Shown: in pieces, positions 28,263 to 37,353 of the stretch
Numbering within the stretch: position 1 is the stretch's first letter
Layout of the letters: every line of letters starts with the position of its first letter
NCBI RefSeq assembly: GCF_005887115.1
Contig: NZ_PNCJ01000007.1
Location: 124,001-188,000, forward strand
Source: Pseudoalteromonas rubra
Lineage (GTDB): Bacteria > Pseudomonadota > Gammaproteobacteria > Enterobacterales > Alteromonadaceae
Reading direction: 5' to 3'
DNA length: 64,000 nt
Program-made: the position numbers and the translations under genes
Notes under the pieces: generated by a model
What the model was told of the DNA's origin: nothing
Database searches by the model: none
What the model saw: the letters and a program-made list of their open reading frames with translations, nothing else

Positions 28263-29528
28263 ATGACACATTCACTTCAAATTGCAGTTGTGGGAGCTGG
28301 TGTAATTGGCTTGTGTAATGCCTTACAACTCGCCCGTCAGGGACACAGCGTCACACTGTATGACCCGGCAGGTATTGGTGAGCAATGTTCGCGGGGTAAT
28401 GCCGGTCACTTCGCAACCGAGCAAGTATTTCCGTTGGCTGACAAGGCCCTGCTGCCTCGCATACCCATGATGCTGCTCGATAAGCTCAGTCCTTTGCGCA
28501 TTGATCACAAATACTTTGTTAAAGCGTCTCCCTGGCTGAGCCGCTTTTGCCTGAATATGCTGCCGGGCCGGTTTAAACGCCATACCCGGGCTTTGCGGGC
28601 ACTCAATGAATCAGCCTTAGCGGCGTTCAAGCGGCTTTTGCAGGAGGACTTTGAGAGCAATATCAACCTGCGTGGCAGCCTGCTGACCTTTGAACATGAC
28701 AGAATCAAAGAGATCCGTGCCATACAGCACAAATACCAGCAGCAAGGGGTGGCTGTTGAGTTGCTGGACCGCACACAACTCTTTGCGCTGGAGCCCGGCC
28801 TGAGTCGATGCATTCACTATGCGCTGTACTTTACCGAAGTGGGCCATACCTCCGACCCTTATCAGCTAAGCCAGGCTTTATTTCAGCGGTTTAGCGCGCT
28901 GGGAGGAAGATATGTAAAGGCTGAAGTGTGCGCTATCACTCCTCTGAAAGAGGGTTCAAACAGTCCTGAGTTGACTCAGATAAAACTTACCACACAGACA
29001 CACAGTTGTCGCACTTTTGACCGGCTTGTATTGGCCACCGGGGCCTGGAGCAAAACTCTGTGTGCTCAACTTGGCTATAAACTGCCAATCGAAGCAGAGC
29101 GTGGTTACCATAATATGCTGCCTGTCATCAGTGGCCTGAGCCGCCCCGTAGCCTCTGCCGATCGCCAGTTTATCATGACCCCCATGCAAAATGGCCTGCG
29201 GCTGGCCGGAACCGTGGAGTTTGCAGGTCTGGACACCCGCCCTAACTATGAACGCGCGCAGATGTTACTGACTCACGCCCGGGCCATACTCAGGGACAAC
29301 GACGCCTTGCAACAGGGCGAGCACTGGATGGGACCGCGGCCCTCACTGCCTGACTCTTTGCCGGTAATAGGGCGAGCACCGAATCATCCGAACATTTACT
29401 TTGCCCTGGGACATCAGCATCTGGGCCTGACTCAGGCCGCAATCACCAGTGAGCTCATCGCACAGTGCATTGCAAATCAACCAACAACGCTGGATATTGG
29501 CCCCTACAGTATTGCGCGTTTTCAATAA
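28263..29528 (+). CDS. FAD-dependent D-hydroxyproline oxidase/dehydrogenase
   Basis: A 421-residue DadA-like flavoprotein. The FAD-binding dinucleotide fold VVGAGVIGLCNALQLA begins at residue 9; a GNAGHFATEQ segment follows, and the C-terminal half contains GPRPSLPDSLPVIGRAP, the usual substrate/FAD closure of amine oxidases of this group. It should oxidise cis-4-hydroxy-D-proline to delta1-pyrroline-4-hydroxy-2-carboxylate, the step between the epimerase and the deaminase encoded divergently. It could also act on D-proline or other D-amino acids. It begins the rightward operon with the M24 peptidase (22-base gap). Confidence 0.87.
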   Translation: MTHSLQIAVVGAGVIGLCNALQLARQGHSVTLYDPAGIGEQCSRGNAGHFATEQVFPLADKALLPRIPMMLLDKLSPLRIDHKYFVKASPWLSRFCLNMLPGRFKRHTRALRALNESALAAFKRLLQEDFESNINLRGSLLTFEHDRIKEIRAIQHKYQQQGVAVELLDRTQLFALEPGLSRCIHYALYFTEVGHTSDPYQLSQALFQRFSALGGRYVKAEVCAITPLKEGSNSPELTQIKLTTQTHSCRTFDRLVLATGAWSKTLCAQLGYKLPIEAERGYHNMLPVISGLSRPVASADRQFIMTPMQNGLRLAGTVEFAGLDTRPNYERAQMLLTHARAILRDNDALQQGEHWMGPRPSLPDSLPVIGRAPNHPNIYFALGHQHLGLTQAAITSELIAQCIANQPTTLDIGPYSIARFQ

Positions 29529-29550
29529 CGAAAAACAAACAGGAATCACT

Positions 29551-30765
29551 ATGAAAGGCATAGGTTATCAGAATCGTGAAGCGGCACTGGCCGCACTGAC
29601 AGATATGACGCAGGATGTGGTTGCAGTTCAACCCGAGGAGTATCTACACCGCATAGAAACGGCGCAAGCCTATATGCGCCAGCATAATATAGCAGCGGTT
29701 TATCTGAATGCTGGTACCAATTTAAAGTATTTTACCGGCTTACAGTGGTATCCGAGCGAGCGTATGGTCGGCGCTATTTTACCAGCGCAAGGCGAAGTGC
29801 AATTTATAGTACCGTTTTTTGAAGTCGGTTCCATCAAGGACTATCAGGTTATAGAAGGCCCTATGCATACCTGGCAGGAAGAGCAGTCCCCCTATAGCCT
29901 GTTGACCAAGGTGCTGACCGAGCTGGGCATTGCACCGGATGCGACACTGGGCATTGATGAAAGCGCCGCTTTTTTTATCGCCGATGGCATTCGTCAGGCC
30001 GGACCTGCGCTCAACCTGATCAACGCCAAGTGCGTCACGGCCCACTGTCGCATGCATAAGTCTGACTCAGAGCTGGCCCTTATCCAGCGGGCCATGGACA
30101 TGACGCTCGCAGTGCACAAAGCAGCAGCCTCGATACTTCATGAGGGGATCACCACCACAGAGGTGGAAGCCTTTATCAATGAAGCGCACCGTAAAGTGGG
30201 TGCAACCGGCAGTTATTTTTGCATTGTGTTATTTGGCACAGCCACCTCTTTTCCGCATGGTGTAAAAGACCCGCAGACACTTAAGCAGGGCGATGTTGTA
30301 TTGATAGATACTGGCTGTAAGTTACAGGGTTACCTGAGCGATATCACCCGCACTTATGTATTTGGTGACGCGACTGAGCGCCAGCGCACTATGTGGCAGC
30401 ACGAGAAAAATGCGCAGCTTGCTGCATTTGCAGCGGCTCAGCCAGGCTCCCCTTGTAGTGATGTCGATTTAGCTGCTCGCAGTTATCTTGCAGCACAAGG
30501 ACTGGGACCGGATTATCAGTTGCCGGGTTGTCCACACCGAACCGGACATGGTATTGGCCTGGACATTCATGAATGGCCTTATCTGGTGAAGGACAATCCG
30601 GAGCCTCTGGCACCGGGTATGTGTTTCTCTAATGAGCCAATGTTGGTACTACCCGGGGAATTTGGTATTCGACTGGAAGATCATTTTTATATGACGCCAG
30701 ACGGACCAAAGTGGTTTACCGAACCTGCACACACAATTGATGATCCATTCGGTCTAGATAGCTAA
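29551..30765 (+). CDS. M24-family Xaa-Pro peptidase
   Basis: A 404-residue 'pita-bread' metallopeptidase with no signal peptide. All five metal ligands are visible: Asp253 (IDTG), Asp264 (SDITRT), His333 (TGHGIGLDIH), Glu362 (SNEPM) and Glu376 (RLEDH). The N-terminal domain (1-165) resembles that of prolidases and Xaa-Pro aminopeptidases. AGGAATC precedes the ATG at 29551; the longer open frame would overlap the oxidase gene. In this operon the likely task is releasing proline or hydroxyproline from imported collagen-type peptides. Confidence 0.9.
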   Translation: MKGIGYQNREAALAALTDMTQDVVAVQPEEYLHRIETAQAYMRQHNIAAVYLNAGTNLKYFTGLQWYPSERMVGAILPAQGEVQFIVPFFEVGSIKDYQVIEGPMHTWQEEQSPYSLLTKVLTELGIAPDATLGIDESAAFFIADGIRQAGPALNLINAKCVTAHCRMHKSDSELALIQRAMDMTLAVHKAAASILHEGITTTEVEAFINEAHRKVGATGSYFCIVLFGTATSFPHGVKDPQTLKQGDVVLIDTGCKLQGYLSDITRTYVFGDATERQRTMWQHEKNAQLAAFAAAQPGSPCSDVDLAARSYLAAQGLGPDYQLPGCPHRTGHGIGLDIHEWPYLVKDNPEPLAPGMCFSNEPMLVLPGEFGIRLEDHFYMTPDGPKWFTEPAHTIDDPFGLDS

Positions 30766-31234
30766 CCACAATCCAGCGCTGCGTGACACGCGGCGCTATC
30801 CTCAATTTACACTCACCAATACCTCAAATGGTATCAGACCCATAATTAACCCAAACTCTGAATTACACGCACTGCATCAACTTCCCCGCGTCCTCAAAAC
30901 AGCTTCAGAAAAGTCACGTAACAATCTGTAATGACTGAATATATTTTTATTTAGTAAAATCGTTTGATTAATTAATTTTTATACGATTTAATAATGCCAA
31001 TCCGCATGATTCAGTAGCCAATCTTGAGACGAGTTAGTCTCGGCGATAACGAGGCCAAATTTTTGCTGTTTAGTTGTTCTAAATGAGAAATTTTTAACCC
31101 TGTTATCAGCAGATTAACCCTTTCCAATTGGTTATGCATTATTGCGGATTGATATAACTCAGGCAGCGCATTACTCCAACCCAAAAAAGACGCTGCCAAA
31201 TGCAATTAAGTACCCATATCAACAAGGAATAAAT
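30766..31234. other. AT-rich intergenic region before the peptide gene
   Basis: A 469-base gap. A hairpin with stem AGCGCTGCG/CGCGGCGCT (one G-T pair, 30775-30797) probably terminates the M24 gene. The remainder is AT-rich and should contain the promoter of the small peptide gene. I see no second precursor peptide and no modification-enzyme fragment. Confidence 0.45.
30775..30797 (+). terminator. Hairpin after the M24 peptidase gene
   Basis: A 9-bp stem with one wobble pair and loop TGACA lies 10 bases past the stop codon. The downstream T-run is weak. Confidence 0.5.
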
Positions 31235-31423
31235 ATGAAACTAACGGTTAAAAAAACCCAGCTAAAGCGTTTATCGAACAAGCAAAATACCCTGCCAAAA
31301 CAGGCAACTCCACAAATTGCGGGTGGCCACCAGGGCGCCTCAATCTCAGCAGGCATTTTGTGTGAGATCACCTCACTGGTGAATTGCTCAGGCGAATGCT
31401 CATTGGTGGTTTGCCCACAGTAG
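31235..31423 (+). CDS. RiPP-like precursor peptide with double-Gly leader
   Basis: A 62-residue peptide. The 31-residue leader is basic and has the pattern of class I lanthipeptide-type leaders common in Pseudoalteromonas (MKLTVKK, then LSNKQ, then TPQIAGG). Gly30-Gly31 gives a double-glycine cleavage site. The predicted 31-residue core begins HQGASISAGILC and holds four Cys and five Ser/Thr, ending in CPQ. AAGGA lies 7 bases before the ATG. No lanthionine synthetase, cyclodehydratase, radical-SAM enzyme, peptidase-ABC exporter or second precursor is in the neighbourhood, so it is an orphan. It might also be an unmodified disulfide-bonded bacteriocin. Confidence 0.78.
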   Translation: MKLTVKKTQLKRLSNKQNTLPKQATPQIAGGHQGASISAGILCEITSLVNCSGECSLVVCPQ

Positions 31424-31434
31424 CCATTAGCCGG

Positions 31435-31463
31435 CCACCTCTGAGCGCCAGGCACAGAGGTGG
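31435..31463. terminator. Shared terminator, peptide gene and porin gene
   Basis: A 9-bp perfect stem CCACCTCTG/CAGAGGTGG with an 11-base loop lies between the convergent peptide and porin genes. Confidence 0.65.
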
Positions 31464-31500
31464 TTGATAAAGTTCAGGACACGAAAACAAGCAACTTGCT

Positions 31501-32733
31501 TCAGAAATAGTAGCCGATGTTAACATTGAAACGGCGCTCAACGTCATCGCTATCACCGACCAGTGTCCCACCAACAAAGGGTTGATTTTTGGCATGCACC
31601 AAGTCGATATAGGCAAATACAGGGCCTGCTGCCACTGCCATACCTGTGATATTCATCCAGGTGTTTGCGCTGTCATCAGACTTACCATGCATTAAGCCAA
31701 AGTCATTATAAACGGTCAGCTCAGTTAGCGGCCCAAACTCAACCTGCCAGTCATAAGATACGCCCATAGTCGTCGACGCAGCCTGTGCCGCTATGGTGTC
31801 ATGCATCGCATTCGCAGCAACCGCAATCTGGGTAAATTCATCGACCTGATAATCATACTCAGTGTGTTGAAAATGGACATACCACTGATGATATCGATTA
31901 GACGCATGCATAGCCCAGGCGTGATAATTGCCGGCCCGGGAGATGCCATTGTCCAGACCGCCATGCAGTGCTGAGAATCCGATCTGGGTAGAGCCAAAGG
32001 CATGATCCAGCTGATAGGCAAAGCGCCCTGCCAGAGTGTTATACTCAGCCAGCTTTTGTCCAGGCGTGTCGTAAACGCCCTCACCCGCAGTGCGCAGACC
32101 AACGATGTCCACCGAGTACCGGTCTTTGCGATCTTCCGCCGCACCATCTATGCCCCCGTGGTCGTCGTTTTTGAAAAAGGCCAGATCCAGTTGCCAGTTA
32201 TCCTGCATAGTACGTTTGAACACCAGACCTAAATCATAGTCCTCTTCCAGACCAACGAAATAATTGGGTGTCATAAAGTAACTGTGTGATGCAACCGGCG
32301 TATTACCAAATGGTACAGGCGCCAGGCCGAGCTGAGCCTGCCACTGCGGTGTGAGGTCGTAGTCCAGGTAAGCAAACTTCACAACCCGCATGTAGTCATG
32401 AAATCGCACTTCCGCATTGATACCGATATCAGCAACCTTACCTGATAAATTAATACGAGCCAGATCAAAGTCGATGTCACCACCACGACGCTCACTGTCC
32501 TGATCGTAGGAGTTCATACCATAGTTAAACCGAATAGCTCCGCCTACCTTTACGCCCTGCTCAGCAGGTTTATTGTCTGCTTCTTGTTGTGCTTCAAGCT
32601 GTACCACTTTTTGCTGCAAATTAACAAGTTCACGCTTAAGCGTATCTAACTCTGTCGCGTTCGTATCAACGGAGGCAGAGCCAATGATCAGGGCACTCGA
32701 AAACAAAATAGTGCGTCGGGAATTAAATGACAT
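31501..32733 (-). CDS. Outer-membrane porin, phosphate-selective-porin-like
   Basis: A 410-residue outer-membrane protein. The signal peptide ends near SVDTNA; a short coiled coil (ELDTLKRELVNLQQKVVQLE, residues about 28-47) follows, as in porins that trimerise through a periplasmic coil; then come amphipathic beta strands of a barrel ending NVNIGYYF with a terminal Phe. The layout resembles the OprO/OprP-type porin family. The open frame begins 13 codons earlier; the ATG at 32733 fits the signal peptide better. Substrate unknown. Confidence 0.8.
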   Translation of the reverse strand: MSFNSRRTILFSSALIIGSASVDTNATELDTLKRELVNLQQKVVQLEAQQEADNKPAEQGVKVGGAIRFNYGMNSYDQDSERRGGDIDFDLARINLSGKVADIGINAEVRFHDYMRVVKFAYLDYDLTPQWQAQLGLAPVPFGNTPVASHSYFMTPNYFVGLEEDYDLGLVFKRTMQDNWQLDLAFFKNDDHGGIDGAAEDRKDRYSVDIVGLRTAGEGVYDTPGQKLAEYNTLAGRFAYQLDHAFGSTQIGFSALHGGLDNGISRAGNYHAWAMHASNRYHQWYVHFQHTEYDYQVDEFTQIAVAANAMHDTIAAQAASTTMGVSYDWQVEFGPLTELTVYNDFGLMHGKSDDSANTWMNITGMAVAAGPVFAYIDLVHAKNQPFVGGTLVGDSDDVERRFNVNIGYYF

Positions 32734-33176
32734 AGAGACACATTCCGGGGTAAAGCTAAAAAATTCGCGCAAGCCTATATGACAACGCTGACACGTTCAA
32801 ATTAAAGAATTTCGCCCGAATGTAAGGGATGTAAAACACTGTGCAATGGAGGTTTCAGTTTGTAAATTCTGTAGTGAAAATGCAGTTATGCTGTTTTATC
32901 TTCTTACCTAAAACATCAAGAGAACCAAGAAGAATAAAACTAATTATCAATTGCTTATATACCCCCCGTGAGATACCGCCCTCATTAAAGTTAGCGAATA
33001 GTTACCAGTAAACGGTTTATTGGCAATTCTGAGCCCTTTTTTGCCCGGAAGAATTGATCGAACAATTTTCACCCGCTCTGACCGCTGGTAACCTGCCGCT
33101 TACCGCACCCGGTGACATTTTTGACCAAAACGCGCTAATCTGTGATCCTCTTTCTGTCGACTTAAGTTGAGCAAGC
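32734..33176. other. Divergent intergenic region
   Basis: A 443-base gap between the leftward porin gene and the rightward aldose dehydrogenase gene; both promoters must be here. I find no repeat, RNA gene or operator I can support. Confidence 0.4.
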
Positions 33177-34313
33177 ATGAAGAAAACATTAAACAACATT
33201 GCATTAAGCTTATTTTTTATCTCTGCCCAGAGCGTCCAGGCGGTTGAGCCTCAAACTATCCCAGTTGCAAAGAGCGCTGATAACTATCAACTGGAACTGG
33301 TTGCGAGGGGTATTCAGATCCCCTGGGGAATGGTGTGGCTAAACGACAAAGAGCTGCTGGTCACTGACAGATCGGGGCAACTCCGCCTGATCAAAGAGGG
33401 TAAGCTGGTCGACAAACCGATCGAAGGTGTGCCAGAGGTACATGCTGAGCGCCAGGGTGGCCTGCTGGATATCGAGATAGACCCTGACTATAGCGAAAAC
33501 GGTTGGATCTATTTTTCTTATTCCGGCTTTGAAGGCGAAGAAAAAGGCAGCAATACATCTATCATGCGTGCACGCCTCAAAGATATGAAGCTGGTTGATA
33601 AGCAGTTAATATTTGATGGTTTTCCAAATACCAAGCCTTCTTTTCATTTCGGCTCTCGCATTGAATTCGACAAAGATGGCTACCTGTACTTTTCGATTGG
33701 AGACAGGGGTAACCGGGACGTGCACCCGCAGCGCTTAGATCATGATGCAGGTAAAATTCATCGTATCAATGCCGACGGCACTATCCCCGATTCAAACCCA
33801 TTTGCAAAACAAAAGGATGCGCGTAAAAGTGTGTATTCCTATGGCCACCGCAACCCACAAGGTATGGCTATGCACCCCAAAACGGGCGAGATCTGGACCC
33901 ATGAGCATGGCCCTCGGGGCGGCGATGAGATCAATATCATCAAGCCGGGCCTGAACTATGGCTGGCCTGTGATCACCTATGGAATCAACTATAACGGAAC
34001 AAAGATCACCGACGAACGCACCCGAGATGGCATGCAACAACCTGACTGGGTATGGGTTCCTTCTATTGCACCATCCGGTATGGAATTTATTACCAGCGAC
34101 AAATACCCACAATGGCAAGGCCATCTGGTTGTCGGTTCAATGAAATTCGCCCATCTGGTACTGGTTGAACTTGACGGCAATAAAGTGGTTGGTCACAGTA
34201 AGCTCTTCGAAGGCGCCGGCCGTGTGCGCAGCATCGCGACCCACCCCAACGGTGATCTTTACCTGGGGATAGATGGCAGCGGGATCTATAAAGTAGTACC
34301 AAAAGCAAAGTAG
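33177..34313 (+). CDS. PQQ-dependent soluble aldose sugar dehydrogenase
   Basis: A 378-residue periplasmic enzyme with signal peptide ending SVQAVEP. The six-bladed propeller of the YliI/Asd type is indicated by PWGMVWLNDKELLVTDR, IGDRGNRDVHPQ, YGHRNPQGMA, THEHGPRGGDEIN and GLNYGWPVI, which carry the catalytic His and the PQQ and calcium contacts. It oxidises aldoses to lactones using PQQ. No PQQ biosynthesis genes are in the window. Single gene followed by a hairpin. Confidence 0.9.
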   Translation: MKKTLNNIALSLFFISAQSVQAVEPQTIPVAKSADNYQLELVARGIQIPWGMVWLNDKELLVTDRSGQLRLIKEGKLVDKPIEGVPEVHAERQGGLLDIEIDPDYSENGWIYFSYSGFEGEEKGSNTSIMRARLKDMKLVDKQLIFDGFPNTKPSFHFGSRIEFDKDGYLYFSIGDRGNRDVHPQRLDHDAGKIHRINADGTIPDSNPFAKQKDARKSVYSYGHRNPQGMAMHPKTGEIWTHEHGPRGGDEINIIKPGLNYGWPVITYGINYNGTKITDERTRDGMQQPDWVWVPSIAPSGMEFITSDKYPQWQGHLVVGSMKFAHLVLVELDGNKVVGHSKLFEGAGRVRSIATHPNGDLYLGIDGSGIYKVVPKAK

Positions 34314-34325
34314 CCTGTAAAATCC

Positions 34326-34369
34326 CTGACGATTAGCTCTTTGCCCAAAAGCCGGGAATTAATCGTCAG
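34326..34369 (+). terminator. Hairpin after the aldose dehydrogenase gene
   Basis: A 10-bp perfect inverted repeat CTGACGATTA/TAATCGTCAG with a 24-base loop lies 13 bases past the stop codon. Confidence 0.55.
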
Positions 34370-34497
34370 CTCCACAAATTTTGAACAGGATGCCTGACGA
34401 GAAGTTTTTGGTCGACTACTCGGTGATGCCCGAGACTATGGCGCCCTTCTCATTATGTGCCGCAGATTTACAACCCCACCTCAGCAGGAATCATACA

Positions 34498-35133
34498 ATG
34501 TCCTCAGACTTTATTATTCAGTCAATTGACAAAAATAGCGTTCAACAAGCCGCGCATTTAATTGTTAATGTGTTCAATGAACGAGAGCCTTTGGCACATT
34601 TGAACGCCGCTGACCCCAGAGAGTTCGCCGACTACATGCTTTTTTTATCAAAAAAATGTGCAGAAGAAGGCCTGGGTTTTATTGCCAGAGAGACCAATAC
34701 AGATCGGGTAATAGGTGCGATACTCTCCGCTGACTTAGCCGAAACCGTTAATGGGGATAGCGGTCTGAACGAAGTACACACCAATCCGATAGCGGCATTA
34801 ATTGGTGCATTAAACGGCGCTTACTTTACTCAAGGTGACATACAAACAGGCACCTATTTAAACATCAAGTTTGTCGCCACAGACGCCAACTTTAAAGTAA
34901 AGGGAATGGTGACAGCCCTTATTTCAAAGTGTATCCAAGAAGCTAAAGCACAGGGGTTTAAGTTTGCACAGGCAGAAGCCACGGGCAATATATCGCAACA
35001 TATTTTTGCTAACAAACTGGGCTTTGAAGAGAAGGAGTTTATTAAGTACAGTGAGTTTGAGTTCGCAGGCGATACTCCTTTTTCGTCCATTACAGAACAT
35101 CAAGGGATTAAGCTTTTAGTAAAGAACATCTGA
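34498..35133 (+). CDS. GNAT-family N-acetyltransferase
   Basis: A 211-residue acetyltransferase-fold protein. The region NIKFVATDANFKVKGMVTAL (residues about 120-139) is the acetyl-CoA-binding strand and loop, though the usual R/Q-x-x-G-x-G/A motif is degenerate (FKVKGM). The C-terminal ANKLGFEEKEFIKYSEF is a typical GNAT end. AGGA lies before the ATG at 34498; the frame opens earlier without a ribosome site. Substrate unknown. A hairpin at 35156-35174 follows. Confidence 0.8.
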   Translation: MSSDFIIQSIDKNSVQQAAHLIVNVFNEREPLAHLNAADPREFADYMLFLSKKCAEEGLGFIARETNTDRVIGAILSADLAETVNGDSGLNEVHTNPIAALIGALNGAYFTQGDIQTGTYLNIKFVATDANFKVKGMVTALISKCIQEAKAQGFKFAQAEATGNISQHIFANKLGFEEKEFIKYSEFEFAGDTPFSSITEHQGIKLLVKNI

Positions 35134-35155
35134 CAGTTAACAAACGATACTCTGT

Positions 35156-35174
35156 GCGCCAGTACGGCTGGCGC
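35156..35174 (+). terminator. Hairpin after the first GNAT gene
   Basis: The stem GCGCCAG/CTGGCGC with loop TACGG lies 23 bases past the stop. No T-run follows. Confidence 0.45.
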
Positions 35175-35369
35175 GAGGGTTGACAAGCAAACTGCATGCC
35201 CCTCCCCTTTATTGCCTCACTTAACAAGTCTACAAAAACGGGAATTGGTATAGTCCAACAGTTGCCCCCTTGTGTTCCTGAAAAACAATCTTATATCCTT
35301 CAATGGTCGTGAATAAAAAAACATCAACCGTCATATAAATACTCATCAGGAACCTCAAGGAGCGTACAC

Positions 35370-35840
35370 ATGAAATTGGCCCAGTTAAATATAGCTAAAG
35401 CGAAATACCCGCTGGATGCCCCCGAGATAAAAGATTTTATCGACAACTTAGAGCTGGTTAATGGTATTGCTGAAGACAGTGAGGGGTTTGTATGGCGACT
35501 AAAAGACGAATCGGGTGACGCAACTCACATTCAGATGTTTGACGACCCCAGTATTATCGTCAATATGTCGGTGTGGGAGTCTGTTGATGCACTTAAAAAC
35601 TTTATGTTCCGCACCCATCATCGCGAATTTATGCGCAGAAAAAGCGAATGGTTTCATCGCCTGGCCGAAGATACCTATGTGCTGTGGTGGATTGACGAAG
35701 ACCATATACCGACGCAAGAAGACGCATTGGCGCGTCTGATGCACTTGCGACAAGAGGGAGATACTCCCTATGCCTTTACATTTAAGACTAACTTCACAGC
35801 ATCGGAAGCGGCTATTTACTCCGGAGATGTACAGGGTTAG
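35370..35840 (+). CDS. DUF3291 domain protein
   Basis: A 156-residue cytoplasmic protein. The opening LAQLNIAKAKYPLDAPEIKDF and the central MSVWESVDALKNF plus HREFMRRKSEWF segments are those of the DUF3291 family, a dimeric ferredoxin-like (ABM-type) fold of unknown function. AAGGAG lies upstream of the ATG. It is one of a series of small genes on this strand, each with its own spacing and ribosome site. Confidence 0.85.
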   Translation: MKLAQLNIAKAKYPLDAPEIKDFIDNLELVNGIAEDSEGFVWRLKDESGDATHIQMFDDPSIIVNMSVWESVDALKNFMFRTHHREFMRRKSEWFHRLAEDTYVLWWIDEDHIPTQEDALARLMHLRQEGDTPYAFTFKTNFTASEAAIYSGDVQG

Positions 35841-35892
35841 CATGCTATGAGGTATACCATTTAAAAACAATAAGTAAAAAAGGACCAATCTT

Positions 35893-36429
35893 ATGAAATA
35901 TGTGTGCCTGATGCGCGGAATTAACGTCAGCGGCCAGCGTAAAATAAACATGAAAACGCTTTGCACGCAACTCGCTGAACTTGGGATGGATAATGTCAGC
36001 TATTATCTGCAATCTGGTAATCTGCTCTTTGACACCTCACTGACCAATTCAGAGATCAAAGCTACGATCACACAATTGCTTGGTGATGCCTACGACTATC
36101 AGGATGTCGATCTGTTCCTGTTTACCTTTGATGCACTGCAAGCCATTTACGATGAGATGCCGACATTTGGTCCTGATCAGGATGAAAGCAAAAGCCACTT
36201 CACCTTCCTCAATGACACACCTGATACCACCCTGACTGAGCAGATGGACGACCAAGCCTTCTTGCCAGATCAATATCGAATTTGTGGCACTATGGTTTAC
36301 GTCTATTGCCCCAACGGATATGGCAGAACCAAAATACACACCAATTTTTTTGAGCACAAACTTAAAGTCAGAGCCACCACCAGAAACCACAAAACGGTTG
36401 CGACCTTACTGGATAAACTCAGCAGCTAA
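35893..36429 (+). CDS. DUF1697 family protein
   Basis: A 178-residue protein opening with YVCLMRGINVSGQRKINM and YYLQSGNLLFD, the signature of the DUF1697 family of small cytoplasmic proteins. Function is unknown. The gene is followed by an 8-bp GC-rich hairpin and then a 300-base gap. Confidence 0.88.
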   Translation: MKYVCLMRGINVSGQRKINMKTLCTQLAELGMDNVSYYLQSGNLLFDTSLTNSEIKATITQLLGDAYDYQDVDLFLFTFDALQAIYDEMPTFGPDQDESKSHFTFLNDTPDTTLTEQMDDQAFLPDQYRICGTMVYVYCPNGYGRTKIHTNFFEHKLKVRATTRNHKTVATLLDKLSS

Positions 36430-36729
36430 CGGATGCCATATAACTGACCCATCATTAACACGGCAAGACCGACGAGCTGGCCGTGTTTGATAAATTGCTC
36501 TCCTAGATCAATAGTTTGAGCAGTGCACAATGATTCGTGGATACAGTGCCTTAACTCGTCATTCGTCGAATAAACAGACACTTTTGGTATAAGTTGATGT
36601 AATCTGTCCCCGAAATAACACCTTTGATAAGGAGTTTAGGTGAAACTCATTTTTATTTGTACTCGATAAAAACACGCAGCTGTTACGGCAGGTATCACAC
36701 TGTGAAATCGAGACTTTAAGGAAAACCAT
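36430..36729 (+). other. Intergenic region with terminator hairpin
   Basis: An inverted repeat AACACGGC/GCCGTGTT (36457-36464 and 36480-36487) followed by TTT probably terminates the DUF1697 gene. The rest should hold the promoter of the next gene. I looked for integron attC-type sites here and saw none. Confidence 0.45.
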
Positions 36730-37161
36730 ATGACCGTAATTATCAGGGAACCACAGGTATCAGACTCAGAGGCAATTCACCAAGTCTCTGGCCACCTGGG
36801 TTATACCGAATTATCTCCCTCAGAGGCATACGAAAACCTGCATGCACTACTCAACTCTCCTCAGGACAAGCTCTACGTTGCAGAGCGCAATGGCCTAATC
36901 GTGGGCTGGATACATGTGTTCTACGCTCGGAGATTGGCATCAGCCGGCTTCTATGAAATCGGAGGGCTAATTGTGTCTCCTGACGCCCAGGGGCAAGGAA
37001 TAGGCCGAAAGCTGGTTAACCATGTGCGTACGCAACACCGGGGGACAGTCAGAGTTAGGTGCAACATGCTAAGAAAAGATGCACATCGCTTTTACGAATC
37101 AATTGGGTTTAACAACACCAAAGGTCAGTTTGTTTTTCAAGCGGATGCCATAAGAGAGTAA
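36730..37161 (+). CDS. GNAT-family N-acetyltransferase
   Basis: A 143-residue acetyltransferase. The acetyl-CoA pyrophosphate-binding motif QGQGIGRKL near residue 93 is intact, preceded by the GGLIVSP strand, and the end HRFYESIGFNNTKGQFVF is the typical C-terminal GNAT segment. It is short and single-domain, so the substrate cannot be inferred. Confidence 0.9.
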   Translation: MTVIIREPQVSDSEAIHQVSGHLGYTELSPSEAYENLHALLNSPQDKLYVAERNGLIVGWIHVFYARRLASAGFYEIGGLIVSPDAQGQGIGRKLVNHVRTQHRGTVRVRCNMLRKDAHRFYESIGFNNTKGQFVFQADAIRE

Positions 37162-37353
37162 ATAGCTTGTATACTGGCTATGCATTCACCAAAAAGTAAA
37201 ATAACGCTGCCAAATTAGAGTGACATTCAGGTATACATGAAGTAATGGCATGTCAGACAGGAAATCAGCTAAGTGCGTGTTCAGAACGCCTAAGATAAAA
37301 GCTTTGCATAAACGTGCCATACTATATTGACCCTATAAAAAGTGGAAAAAGAA

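Noticed and set aside
31011..31205. 64-residue leftward ORF upstream of the small peptide gene
   Set aside because: There is no ribosome site before its start and it overlaps the likely promoter of the peptide gene on the other strand.
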